DNA from: Boesenbergia rotunda
Lineage: Eukaryota > Streptophyta > Magnoliopsida > Zingiberales > Zingiberaceae
Direction: 5' to 3'
DNA: 64,000 nt
NCBI GenBank assembly: GCA_024364735.1
Contig: JAGFNQ010001187.1
Coordinates: 254,198 to 318,197 of the forward strand
Shown here one piece after another: positions 22,997-34,792 of the stretch. Below the pieces are notes generated by a model that worked only from the letters and a program-made list of their open reading frames with translations, was not told where the DNA came from and ran no database searches. The translations under genes and the position numbers were made by a program. How positions within the stretch are numbered: position 1 is the first letter of the stretch; every line of letters starts with the position of its first letter.

Positions 22997-25345
22997 TGAT
23001 AAATACTATTTTATTGATTATTTGAGTTGCTAAAATCCATATTTGATCTATGTTTTTATTGTCAAAATTGTGAAATTGCCCTAGGTTTTAGAACTTACCT
23101 TTATTTTGGACTTAATTGCAAATATGCAAATTTTTGGATTATTTTGGCCACTAAATTCTTGATCTATTTTTGTAGGCATCAAGGTTCAAGGATCTAGGGC
23201 ATATTGGGTCAAACTCGAGTCGGAAGTGACCCGGATCAGATTATCAAGATTATGATTAAATCTGACCCGTTCGGTTCGAAAGCGGCTAGATCTGAGCCAT
23301 CCGGGACGATCCGAAGCAATCCGAGCTAGGGTTAGGGTTGATCAAGCTCTATGATCAAGATCTGAAGGTTTCATCCCAATCGGAGCTAAATCAACCGTTG
23401 GATCAAGCTTGGAGGGCTCTAGAGCGTCCGTTCACAGATAGAGTTGATCTGGACCATCCGTTGCATATCTGGAGGATCTGAGCTACCACAAGGCAGATCC
23501 TGGCCCCAGATCATCATCATAAAAGTTTGGCTCAAATCAGACCAAGATCAGCCGTTGGATTGAAGCAAATAAATCTGAGCCGTCCACTGGTTATTATTTA
23601 AGGAAAATTTCCTCCGCAGCCAAGCCTTGTCGCGTCTTCAGAGTTCTTCGCCGCAGTCACCTTCTTCGTCGAGTTCTTCATTTTACTTTGAGTTTTCTTC
23701 AATCCGTTGGCGCGACCACTCGATCTTCTTGCAGAACTCATGTGCTAGATCATTGGGGAGGCAATCGGTCTTGTTTCCGGATCAAATCTGCCCAAGAACA
23801 GAGTTGTGAGAGGTTTCTACAGCTTTGTCCATTTAACACTCTTCGGATCGGCTGTGCTCTACCACCTTCCATCTAAGCTATCCAGAGGGGTTCCCTGAGT
23901 AGCTTGGATCGTCATCCATCCACCCACGCACGCAGACACTGCTGCAATGAAGAAATCGCATGGAAATTTCAGAAATGGGCAGTTTGAGCTGTATTCAATC
24001 GCTGATGAGTTTTTCCCCATGATTTGCTGAGCTTGCGGGTCCGAGGCTCTCCTTTGCTTGACAACCAAAGAGTATCTGAGCTCTGGAAGGAATCGAGGAG
24101 TAGAATTTCTTAGTTTAATTTCAGTTTAGCTGTAAATTTTGATTTCTGCATTGTGTTGTCTGAATTTTAGCTGTAGTTACTGTAATTTACGATTTTTCAA
24201 GTTCTTAGCTGTAGTTTAGCTCTAATTCCGCAAGTGGAGTAATATAGAAACTTGTTTAGCAAAGTAATAGATCACATTTCAGCTCAATTCTTAGTTAAAT
24301 TGCTGCGTGCCAAGTTAAATTGTTGCGTGCCAAGTTTGTTTGCGTATCTGAATTTTCCACTCATTTTCACTAGTTTTGTCAAGTAATTGCTAGTTTAAAC
24401 TTCCTAGTTCCTAGATTAGTTACTAGTACTCAAGTTGTGTTAGCTAGCTCAGCCTTTAAGTTATTGCAAAAACAGAAAAATTAGTAGCTAGTCTTTTCAT
24501 TTTGCATCTCCAATTTCAGCTCTTTTTCATTTCTGAATTCTTCTTAGTTCTCTGGTTTCGATCTTAGTCTAAATTCCTTTACAGAAGCTTGCTTAGTTCT
24601 GTCTTAATATCTTTGTTTTCCAATCGAATCCATCAGTTTTAAAAAGAAAAGAGAAGTTGAGTTGGAAGATCATTTATTTCCGAATTTAGTGTTAACTTTT
24701 GGCACAAAGAGTTATCTCTTGTGTGCAAATTGATTTTAATCCTTTTGCATCCGAATTTCAACTTGAATTTGTGGCATAAGATTGTGATTGAAACAATAAG
24801 TTGCATCCATTCAACTCTGAATTTTTATTGGCAGTGATTGGGTTCCAAAAAAATTGTAGCTAAGTAGAGGTTCCTTGCTTGTGAAATTTCGAAAATCCTT
24901 TGCATTGATTTATGTTAAGCTTGTTATTTCCGAAAATTCCCATCACTATTTTTACTTAATTGCTTAGCTTTTCTTTTGAGTTGTTGAAATCAGAAATCAA
25001 TTTTCCCACAAAAATTTTGTAAGTGCTTAATTAGGGTTCCATTAGTTGAGTTTTCCCTTTAGTACCAATTTTCTTGTTTAGTCATTAAATCAAGGTTTTT
25101 ATTTTCCATTGCAATTTCATTTTTCATTACAAACCAAAATCCATTTACTTGTTTGAAACCCAAAAACACAAAAACGACACATAACTCCAAGTTTGAATCA
25201 AGCACGACAACTAGCCCCGAGAAAAATACGACCTGTGGCCCCTATATTACATTTTCATACTTTTGATTGTAAAAGGGTTTCCAGCTTTCATTTATAAATT
25301 CTAAATTTGAGGCCCACATTCGTGACACATAGTTTGGGTCTATCA
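22997..25345 (+). repeat. R6 5' LTR (2349 bp)
   Basis: It begins TGATAAATACTATTTTATTG and ends GGGTCTATCA. It matches 34793-37143 well at both ends (for example GGTCAAACTCGAGTCGGAAG near 23212), less well in the middle (24100-24900). It contains GATCTGAGCC and GATCAGATT-type repeats and no gene. Confidence 0.88.
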
Positions 25346-25351
25346 AATTTT

Positions 25352-25369
25352 TGGCGCCGTTGCCGGGGA
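25352..25369 (+). other. R6 primer-binding site (tRNA-Asp type)
   Basis: TGGCGCCGTTGCCGGGGA six bases after the LTR is the characteristic Athila/Tat PBS. Confidence 0.92.
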
Positions 25370-25514
25370 ACTGTTAGTTGATGTGTTTGATTTTTGCTTG
25401 TTCACTTATTTCATATCATTCTTGACTTGCTTTTGTGCTTATTGCTATATCCTTGGATTTGATTTTATTTGATTTATCTTTTTATCTACTTTTACTGCGA
25501 TTTGTTTTGTTTTT

Positions 25515-27394
25515 ATGACCAGGTCTCTAGGTGCTGAATTAGAAGATTTCGATCCTGAGATTGAGAGGACTTTCAGAGTCAGGAGGAGCCAGGCCATTCT
25601 TTCTGAGACTACAGATATCCCTCCTATTCAGATTATCAGCACTCACTCAGGCATTGACATGGCAGACCACCAGAGAACCATGAAGGAGCTCGCAGCACCT
25701 GACGCTGCATTTCAGTACTCCAGCATAGCTTATCCAGAGCTGGGGGAAAGTTTTGAGTTAAGATCTGGGCTTATTAATTTGTTGCCAAAGTTTCAGGGTT
25801 TATCTGGGGAGGATCCAAACAGACACTTGCACGAATTCCATGTGGTATGCTCTACTATGAAGCCTCAGGGCATTTCTGAAGAAGACATCAAGCTGAGAGC
25901 TTTCCCCTTCACATTGACAGGAGCAGCCAAAGACTGGTTCTATTATCTGCCTACAGGACATGTGTCTAGTTGGATCGCTATGAAGAAGGCATTTTTGGAG
26001 AAGTATTTCCCAGCTTCCCGCACAGCTATAATCAGAAAAAGTATCTGTGGGATTCAGCAAGTGGTGGGCGAAACACTATATGATTACTGGGAAAGATTTA
26101 ACAAGTTGTGTTCAAGTTACCCCCAGCATCAAATCAGTGAGCAATTATTGATTCAATATTTTTATGAAGGACTGCTGCAGACGGATAGAGTCCTGATAGA
26201 TGCTGCAGCTGGAGGAGCCTTAGTGAACAAGTCACCAATGCAAGCTAGGGAGTTAATTTCTAATATGGCTGAGAATTCCCAACAATTTGGAGGCAGAGCC
26301 TTGAGCACCAGAGGAGTGGGTAAAGTTCAGGCAGTTCCCACTGATAACAAGGAGGTTAAGAATGCATTGATGGAGCTCACCTCAGCTTTAAAGCAAATGG
26401 AATTAAAAATGGAAAGACTAAGTTCAACTCCTTCAGTACCTCCACCCTCTAGTCAAGTGATAAGTGTGTGTGGCATTTGCTCTAGTCTAGAGCACACTTC
26501 AGACTCATGCCCCAATCTCCAACAGGACGAGACAGTAGCTGCATTAGTGAGAGGACAATTTTCAGCCAGAAACAATCCATATTCCTCTACCTATAACCCC
26601 GGTTGGAGGAATCATCCTAACTTGAGGTATGGGAATGCTTTCTGCCAGCAAGAGCCTCAAAGTCAGTCCTCACAGCAGCCTCAATCGAATTTCCAGCAGC
26701 CCCAAGAAGCTCAAAACAATCAGCCAACTTTTCAGCAAACACACCAAAGTTTTCAGCCTTCGTTTCAGCCTAATTCTCAACATTTTCAGCAACAATTTCA
26801 GCATTTGAACCTCAATTTCAGCAACCTTATCAAGGGCAGCAGGGCTTTCAGTCATTCCAGCTTTCCAAGCTCCAAATCAACAAAATTTTCAGCCATCACA
26901 GCCCATGAATCAGCAATTTCAGCCCTATGGTCAAGGATTTCAAGGGCAGAATTTTCAGCCCTCGCCACCTAATTTTCCAGCTCAAAATCAGAATTTTCAA
27001 GGTCACAACGCCCAGCAATGTTTCCAAGCATATCAGCCATTTGATCAGCCCTATCAACAGCCTATCAGCCCTCTTATCAGCCCCAAAATTCAAGTTTTCA
27101 ACAAAATCAGCAATCAAAATTTCAGCCTTCTTCTTCTTCCTTTCAAGGTCACTCAAGAAGCTATTCTAACCAAGGAGGTTATGGGAGCTCAAGTGGAGGA
27201 AATATGCCTCAGCAGAGGGTTGATGATATGTTTCAACAGATAATGCAACAACAACAATCTTGGCAACAACAACAACAAGGTTGGCAACAAAACGTTGAGA
27301 GACAATTAGGGCAATTGGCTAGTGGAATTAATCAAAATCAAGCTCAAGGATCAAGCAACTTCCTTCCCAAACTGTTCCTAATCCAAAAGGGAAT
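25515..27394 (+). pseudogene. R6 Athila-type gag
   Basis: The ATG at 25515 gives MTRSLGAELEDFDPEI, then the gag core with FQGLSGEDPNRHLHEFH, FPFTLTGAAKDWFYYLP and FLEKYFPASRTAIIRKSI, the standard Athila gag. A single short zinc-binding motif CGICSSLEHTSDSC lies near residues 317-330. A long Gln/Phe/Pro-rich tail follows. The first frame ends at 26972 after a shift near 26810, and the tail goes on in other frames (26905-27243, 27204-27398), so at least three indels break this low-complexity part. Gag would form particles with genomic RNA. The copy is not functional. Confidence 0.88.
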
Positions 27395-28420
27395 GTGAGC
27401 GCTATAACTTTGAGAAGTGGGAAGGTTACAACATCTCCTAAGAGTCCAAGAGCAGAATTTTCAGGAAACCGGACAGCTTCTCCAATTCCGGCCCAAAACC
27501 ACACTGAAATGAGTTCAAATTCAGCTGATTCCGACCCTAGCCCGTTCCCAACTCAATCCTCAAGCAACCCTCCAAATTTGGTGGAAATCAGAGAAGAAAA
27601 CAGTGCCGAGACACATGGGACAGCAGCTGCTACGCAGGGGACAGCAGGGCAGAATTCAGTAGCTCCATTTCCGGCCAAAACTGATGAATTTAGGGTGCCT
27701 TTACCCTTTCCACAGCAGAGAACACATGCCAAAAAGCAAATGGAGGAAGAGAAAGCCAAGGAATTCAATGAGTTAGTGGAGCTATTTAGCAAGGTGGAGA
27801 TCAATGTACCTTTGTTGACCATGATCAAGCAGATTCCCAAATATGCTAAGTTTTTGAAGGATCTTTGTGTTCATAAAAAGAGACTCAAGGAAAATGAATT
27901 GGTCAGCTTTGGGAAGAACATCTCAGCACTTATCCACACTATTCCTCAGAAGTGTGAAGATCCAGGGGTATTCACTGTTTCTTGTGAGATAGGGAGCACC
28001 ATATTCCACGATGCTATGTTAGATTTAGGAGCTTCGATAAATGTGATGCCCAAGTCAGTTTTTCAGATGCTTGGCATAGGCCCTTTACAGCCCACTGGGG
28101 TGGTGATACAGCTAGCAGATAGGAGTCAGACCCACCCAGCAGGTATGATTGAAGATGTCTTGGTGAAGGTAAAGGAGCTGATATTTCCTGCTGATTTCTA
28201 TATTTTAGATATGGAGGGAGATTACTTGGCACACCGTTCTCCACTTATTTTAGACAGGCCTTTTCTGAAGACGGCCAGAACGAAGATTGATGTATATGCC
28301 GGGACACTTTCTATGGAGATTGGAGACACGGTTGTACAATTTAGCCTCTTTGATACCATGAAGCATCCAAGAGAGGACCACTCTATCATGAGCATGGACA
28401 TTCTAGAGGAGCTGGCGTAG
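27395..28420 (+). pseudogene. R6 gag tail and protease
   Basis: It begins in the Athila signature SAITLRSGK, which in relatives follows the Q-rich gag tail. Residues 110-200 include KQMEEEKAKEFNELVELFSK and IPKYAKFLKDLC, both conserved in Athila polyproteins. The protease active site reads MLDLGASINVMP, the DLGAS variant seen in Athila elements. The frame ends at TAG 28418-28420, a single nonsense codon, because RT-linker sequence continues in the same frame. Confidence 0.88.
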
Positions 28421-29840
28421 ACTGAGTTGGAGGCTGAGGGATTTCTAGATGATTTTTCTGGAGGAGCTACAGATTCAGAGGAGGCTGAGAGAGTACTGAC
28501 TGCAGATATTGAGGATTTTACAGAAGACATTTCAGACACACTTCCAGCTGGTGACATTTTTCTAGGTGTAGGGGATTGCACAGAGCCCCAAGGATCACCT
28601 ATTTTTACTGATATTCAGAGTGTAGGGGATTGCACTAAGCCCCAGGGACCACTTATTTCTACTGAAGAGGACCAGAGTGAATTGAAGCCATTACCAGGTC
28701 ACTTGAAGTATGCGTACCTAGGAGAGGAGCAGACTTTTCCTGTTATTATTGCACAGCATTTGGAGTCAGAACAAGAAGAGAAATTATTGCAAGTCCTGAG
28801 GCACTACAAGAAGGCAATTGGGTGGACACTATCAGATATACCAGGTATCAGCCCAGCTATCTGCATGCACAGGATCTTTTTAGAGGAAAATGTCAAACCT
28901 GTGAGGCAACCACAAAGGAGGCTCAACCCACTTATATTGGATGTTGTAAAGAAAGAGGTGACTAGACTTCTACAGGCAGGTATTATTTACCCTATTTCTG
29001 ACAGTCAGTGGGTTAGCCCTATTCATGTGGTGCCTAAGAAATCTGGAGTGACCGTGGTGGCAGATGAAAGTAATGAACTAGTGCCCACCAGAGTTAAGAA
29101 TTCCTGGAGAGTCTGCATTGATTACAGGAAACTCAACAAGGTCACAAGGAAAGATCACTTCCCTCTACCATTCATTGATCAGATGCTTGAGAGACTGGCA
29201 GGGAAGTCACACTACTGTTTCTTGGACGGATTTTCAGGCTATTTTCAGATTTGCATAGATCCAGAGGACCAGGAGAAGACCACCTTCACTTGTCCCTTTG
29301 GCACATTCGCCTACAGACGTATGCCCTTCGGACTCTGCAACGCACCCGGTACTTTTCAGAGATGTATGGTGAGTATATTCGGTGAGTTGCTAGAGGACTG
29401 TATGGAGGTATTCATGGATGATTTTTCAGTTTATGGCACGTCTTTTGATTCATGTTTGAATAACTTGTCTAGGGTTTTACATCGTTGCATTGAGACTAAC
29501 CTTGTTTTGAATTTTGAGAAATGCCACTTCATGGTAGAGCATGGGATAGTTCTTGGACACATAGTCTCTCAGAAAGGTATTGAGGTAGATCCTGCTAAAA
29601 TCAGTGTTATTCTTCTTTATCTTACCCCGTATGCGTACGGGATATTCGAGCTTTTCTTGGACATGCAGGATTTTACCGCAGATTTATTAGAGACTTCAGC
29701 TTGATTGCTCGGCCCTTGACACGACTTCTGCAGAAGGATGTTGAGTTTCACTTCGATGAAAAATGCAAAGAAGCTTTTCATAGACTCAGGGAGGCTCTTA
29801 CCTCAGCTCCTATTATTACATCACCTGACTGGTCTTACCT
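28421..29840 (+). pseudogene. R6 reverse transcriptase
   Basis: An acidic linker with two copies of a VGDCT(E/K)PQG phrase precedes RT. Blocks visible are SQWVSPIHVVPKKSG, WRVCIDYRKLNKVTRKDHFP, MPFGLCNAPGTFQRCM and the catalytic FMDDFSVYG. The frame decays after GIEVDPAKIS (about 29595): the conserved thumb and connection (GHAGFYRRFIRDFS-like) is spread over other frames up to about 29840. It would copy element RNA into DNA inside the particle. Frameshifts make it inactive. Confidence 0.9.
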
Positions 29841-29843
29841 TTT

Positions 29844-30240
29844 GAATTAATGTGTGATGCTTCTAATTTTGCAGTGGGAGCTGTTTTAGCACAGAGGGTA
29901 GATGGAGCACCACATGTCATTTCCTATGCCTCCAAAACCCTAGATGCCGCCCAAGCCAATTACACCATGACTGAAAAGGAGCTTCTTTCCATAGTTTTTG
30001 CTTTAGATAGATTCAGATCATATTTATTGTGTTCTCATGTTGTTGTGTTTTCTGATCATGCAGCATTGAAGTACCTCCTGAAGAAACCAGATGCGAAGCC
30101 AAGGCTTATTAGATGGATGCTACTACTACAGGAGTTTGACTTGGAGATACGAGACAGGAGTGGCAAGGAAAATTTAGTAGCGGACCACTTGAGCAGATTG
30201 GAGGGAGATGGAGATCCCACGGCCATAGATGATGATTTTA
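29844..30240 (+). pseudogene. R6 RNase H
   Basis: The block MCDASNFAVGAVLAQR carries the first catalytic Asp, EKELLSIVFALDRFRSYLL the Glu, FSDHAALKYLL the second Asp and VADHLSRLE the last Asp. It degrades RNA of the RNA-DNA hybrid. It lies in a different frame from the RT, after a frameshift near 29835. Confidence 0.9.
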
Positions 30241-31569
30241 GAGATGAACAGCTTTTACAGCTGCATGGTGAGTCACCTTGGTATGCAGACTTAGTGAATT
30301 TTCTTGTAGCTCATGTTTTTCCTACACACTTTTCGAAAGCTCAAAGGGAAAAGTTTAAAAGTGATGCAAAATATTATGTGTGGGATGATCCTTACTTGTG
30401 GAAATTTTGTAGTGATCAAATCATTAGGAGATGTGTACCAAATCATGAGTTTCATTCTGTACTCACTTTTTGCCATTCTTCAGCATGTGGTGGGCATTTT
30501 GGACCACAAAGAACTGCTAGAAAAATTTTAGAATGTGGATTGTACTGGCCCACCTGTTTAGAGATTCATATAGGTTTTGTACATGTTGTGATAATGTCAA
30601 AGAACAGGAAACATAAGTGCTAGAATGAAATGCCTCAACAAGCTATTTTATTTTGTGAGATATTTGATGTGTGGGGTATAGATTTTATGGGACCATTTCC
30701 TGCTTCTTTTGGATTCTTGTACATTCTTTTAGCTGTTGATTATGTTTCAAAATGGGTGGAGGCCATTCCCACCAGGACTGATGATTCATCTGTGGTTGTT
30801 AGTTTTGTCAGGTCACACATTTTTTGCAGGTTTGGAATTCCAAGAGCTATCATAAGTGACCAAGGATCCCATTTTTGCAATAAGCACATGAAGGCTCTTC
30901 TTAATAAGTACGGGGTATTACATAAGGTTTCTACTGCTTATCACCCCCAAACAAATGGACAAGCCGAGGTGTCGAATAGAGAAGTCAAATCCATTTGGAA
31001 AAAACCGTGGGACCTCATAGGAAGGATTGGAGTAAAAGGCTTGAAGATGCATTGTGGGCATATCGCACCGCTTACAAACACCCATTGGAATGTCACCTTA
31101 TAGACTTGGTTATGGGAAATCATGCCACTTACCTATGGAGGTTGAGCATAAGGCGTATTGGGCGGTTAAAGCTTGCAATTTTGATGCTACTAAGGTGGGA
31201 GAAGAAAGGAAGTTGCAACTTCAAGAGCTTGAAGAAATCCGGTTGGAAGCATTTGAGAATTCAAGGATCTACAAGGAGAAGACTAAGAAATTTCATGACA
31301 AGCACATTGTGGACAAAGAATTTCAAATTGGTGACAAAGTGCTATTATACAAGTCAAGATTGAAATTGATAAGAGGTAAGTTGAGATCAAGGTGGGAAGG
31401 TCCATTCATTATAACTAATATTTTTCCCTATGGAGTTTTTGAAATTAGGGACGAAGCTAATGGATTGGTGTGGAAAGTTAATGGCCACCGGCTCAAGAGG
31501 TATCTTGAAGAACTAAAGGAGCTAGAGGTGGAGGATGTGTACATTGAGGACGCTATCTACCCAACTTGA
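30241..31569 (+). pseudogene. R6 integrase, in pieces
   Basis: The N-terminal zinc region keeps CHSSACGGHFGPQRTARKIL and GLYWPT; the distal cysteines appear as FCTCCDN in another frame, placing a frameshift near 30560. The catalytic core (30630-31103) has DVWGIDFMGPFP, AIISDQGSHFCN and TAYHPQTNGQAEVSNRE, which give the D, D, E triad. After a further shift near 31050, 31054-31569 holds the C-terminal part with GDKVLLYKSRLKLIRGKLRS and RWEGPFIITNIFPYGVFEI. It would insert the cDNA into the chromosome. At least two frameshifts. Confidence 0.88.
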
Positions 31570-32280
31570 AAGGGGAGTTCACTAAATTTTGCATTCATTT
31601 TTCTTTGTATATACCATTTCCTTACTTTTTGCAAGAATAACTTCAAGTTTTGCGTGAGCAAGAAGTTTTCTCAAGTAGATACTTTTAAGTTCCAATAAAA
31701 TTCTTCATTGTAAATACCATGTTTTTTTTTTCACTTAGTACATTTTCATGGTTCTAGGAAATAAATGCTTAAGATACATGACATGAATAAATAGAATCAT
31801 TGTAAATATCATGTCTTATGTTTTTAGTACTTTTCCTTACATGAGTAGGAATAAATGTATCCCTTTAGATTTTCTTCATGTCATGTTAGAGTCTTTTGAA
31901 AATAAATTAAATTTGGTTGTCAAAACTTAGGGTTTAAGCTCATGGATGAAATCTTGAATATTTGAGTACTACTTGGCTTTGGATTCTTAATTGAGAATTT
32001 GAGATGGATTATTTTTACCTAGTGAGATTAGCCTTATTTTGTGATACACACATGTTATTGTGCTCTAGAACTTGCCTAGGTTCTTTCGAAATCATATTTC
32101 AATGGTTGGATCACATCTATAGAGACTAATCACTTTGTTTACTTTTCCACATCCACTTTGGCAAAAATCATATTTATCCTATTTGTCTTTCCTTATTCCT
32201 AATTCTAACCCCAATTTTTCTATGGATTTGTTTGCTTGGGATGTTTTCTTGATGCTATTTTACCCGAGACGAACAAAGTT

Positions 32281-32296
32281 TTAAGTGTGGGGGAGT
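32281..32296 (+). other. Internal polypurine-tract copy in R6
   Basis: TTAAGTGTGGGGGAGT is identical over 16 bases to the PPT beside the 3' LTR (34777-34792), and the preceding GAGACG...CAA context is shared too. Confidence 0.75.
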
Positions 32297-33074
32297 GATT
32301 AGTGATTTGGAAGCAAATTGTATCAAAAGAAGCAATTCATGTCAATGAAAAAAAAATTTTCTGCATTTTCATGGGCCAAGTGAGTTGAATTTGATTTAAG
32401 TTTCGGGAAATGAGCAAGAGGAGGAAAATCAAATGGAGGGCACCTAGATTCTTGACCATCAAAATGAAGATCCAAACAATTTGGAGCCAAGATGAATCCG
32501 GTTGAAGAATTTGTGTAATCCAAATGGCACACAAATGAAGAAAATTTATGCCATGACAAAAAGAAGAAAAGTAGTTTTCTTGATGCTATGAAGCTATTCG
32601 GCCACTTTGCTAGAAGGCTTAATGCAGCTGCCTTTGCTGGAGAAAGCTGAGAAATCAACTTGGAGCTGTTTTGAATATTGAATGACTATTTGTTAAGCTG
32701 AATTGGGGAACTTAACAGTGTATCACTGATTAGATAGGAATAGCAGAATTGTGAGGCTGATTTCGGAAACCTGTGAATTGTTGAGGATGGAATCTATATT
32801 CCTGATCTGGAATGGAATGGATTGCAGCTGAGAACAAGAAAAAGATGATTTGAATTGAGAGTGGAACGAAAGCTGGAAAAGAAGAGAGAAAAAAAAAAAA
32901 GAAAATGATGAAATGTTTGTGCCAAAGGAAGTTTTGCAACAACTTGAAGTGAATCTGGTCTGCCAAGTGCTGAAGCTTATACCATCTGAAAACATGATCC
33001 GAATGGAAACAGATGAAAAGAAAGTAAATCTGAAATGCAGCCAGGGAAAGCTTGTAAATGCCAAGTGCTGAATT

Positions 33075-33247
33075 NNNNNNNNNNNNNNNNNNNNNNNNNN
33101 NNNNNNNNNNNNNNNNNNNNNNNNNNNNNNNNNNNNNNNNNNNNNNNNNNNNNNNNNNNNNNNNNNNNNNNNNNNNNNNNNNNNNNNNNNNNNNNNNNNN
33201 NNNNNNNNNNNNNNNNNNNNNNNNNNNNNNNNNNNNNNNNNNNNNNN
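33075..33247. other. Assembly gap (173 N)
   Basis: Run of N. Frames that cross it consist of unknown residues and carry no information. Confidence 0.99.
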
Positions 33248-34776
33248 GCTGTGACAAGTTTAAAGTTGGCACGCAAAAGCAGCTTGAAATCTGATTCTAA
33301 AAAAAAAAATTCAGTGAAGCTTGAGCAGAAACTCTGAACTGATCAAGAGAAAAGAAAAAAATCTGGAAACACTGCTGGAAGGATGAATTGCAGTTGAGAT
33401 ACTTCAACTTTGAGTTTCTGAAATGAAACAATCTGGAGTTGTAGCAGGAACAGGCTGAATGCGCAGCAGAAAAGAAGCAAACAGAAAAGTTGAAGATGGA
33501 GGCTGAATTGAAGCTTTTTGTGCAGAAATTTTTGTGCAGGGAAATCCGAGTTTTGGATGTTGTAAAATCAGTGATGCAGTGCCAATTAAGTGGAGCAGTT
33601 AGGGAATCAGTAAACCTTGTATCAAGACTGAACAGAGCTGAGTAAATCTGAACTGCAGCAAGGGAGAGCTTGAAATTGCTGCCGAGAGCTGGAATTGGAT
33701 CTCCAGCTGAAGTCAATCTGAATTCCAGCTGGATAAAATCTGAATTGAAGCTGAGATACTTCAACCGAAATGATACAAATTGCTGTGCCAAGAAAAAAAA
33801 TGCAGAAATCTGGGCAAGGAGGCAGTTATAACAGAGAGAAATCAGAGAATGTATTAAAACAGTTTTGTATCAACTCCAAATTGAATCCATGCTTTATGGA
33901 TCAGCAATGCCTTGCAACCTTCAACCCGAACTTGCAGAATGGTTTTCAATTGAACAAAACCTCTTAGGAGCAGAATTGAAACTGCTGTAGAAAATTTCAT
34001 GAAACATAGTTGAAGGCAGATTCAAAAACAAGAGGTGGCAATTCCTTGGAAGCTCACGACACTATAAGGGATTGGAGATGATTCTGAGATGGAACTGAGC
34101 AAATCGTGACTGAGTAAAGAAAGCAATTAAGACCAAATGCAGAAAAGAAAAAGAAGAAAAAAAATCTGAATAGAAAAGAGGGAAGAAACAAGTTGGCACG
34201 AAATAGCAAAGATTGGCACAAAGGGACTAGTGAGGGATTTTGTATTGAATTTCTGAAGTGCAAGGCAAGAGTTTACTCCAGGACACTTTTTGAATTCATT
34301 AGGGAACTGATATGAAGGCAAAGTTCATTGAAAACATCCTTGAGCACTCAAGTCTTCCACTTTATCAATTTTTCCTTTCCTTTGACTTTTATTTCACTCC
34401 TTACCATTTTCTATGTTTTTCTTTGTTTTTATAGATGTTGATCCTAATCATGATAAATGGTAGAGAGTAGATAATAAGCAAGCCTATGGTAGTGCAAGAA
34501 GCATGTGTGTTTGAGTGAGCTCCACTTCCATCATCAACTTAGAATTTAAGGAGAGAGCCACTACTATTTTCCTTGAAAGGCTAGAGATTTAAATTCATCT
34601 CAATGACTCATGATAGATGAAAAGGCCAAGTTGTTGATTTAAGGACAAGATAGTAATCCATAGAGCTTAGATTTATGAGAATTGGCAACCCCAGGTAATT
34701 TCTTTTCAATTGTTTCTAATTATGCTTAAGAAAGCCTAAGGGATACTTAGTTAGTGTTTTCGCGAGACGCTCAAGC

Positions 34777-34792
34777 TTAAGTGTGGGGGAGT
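34777..34792 (+). other. R6 polypurine tract
   Basis: TTAAGTGTGGGGGAGT directly abuts the TG of the 3' LTR. Confidence 0.9.

Larger units (their letters stand above)
31570..34792 (+). other. R6 3' non-coding region, no envelope-like gene visible
   Basis: This 3.2-kb stretch lies between integrase and the 3' LTR, where some Athila elements carry an envelope-like gene. No membrane-protein frame is supportable. From about 32650 to 34320 it is rich in A and G with degenerate repeats of GCTGAATTGAAGCTGAG-like phrases. It includes the assembly gap and a second PPT copy. Confidence 0.75.

Noticed and set aside
33035..33337. Open frames across 33075-33247
   Set aside because: They exist only because N is translated as unknown residues.
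33297..33791. 164-residue minus-strand frame in the R6 3' region
   Set aside because: Composition is the mirror of a purine-rich repeat (Phe/Ser-rich); no domain, no similarity I recognise.
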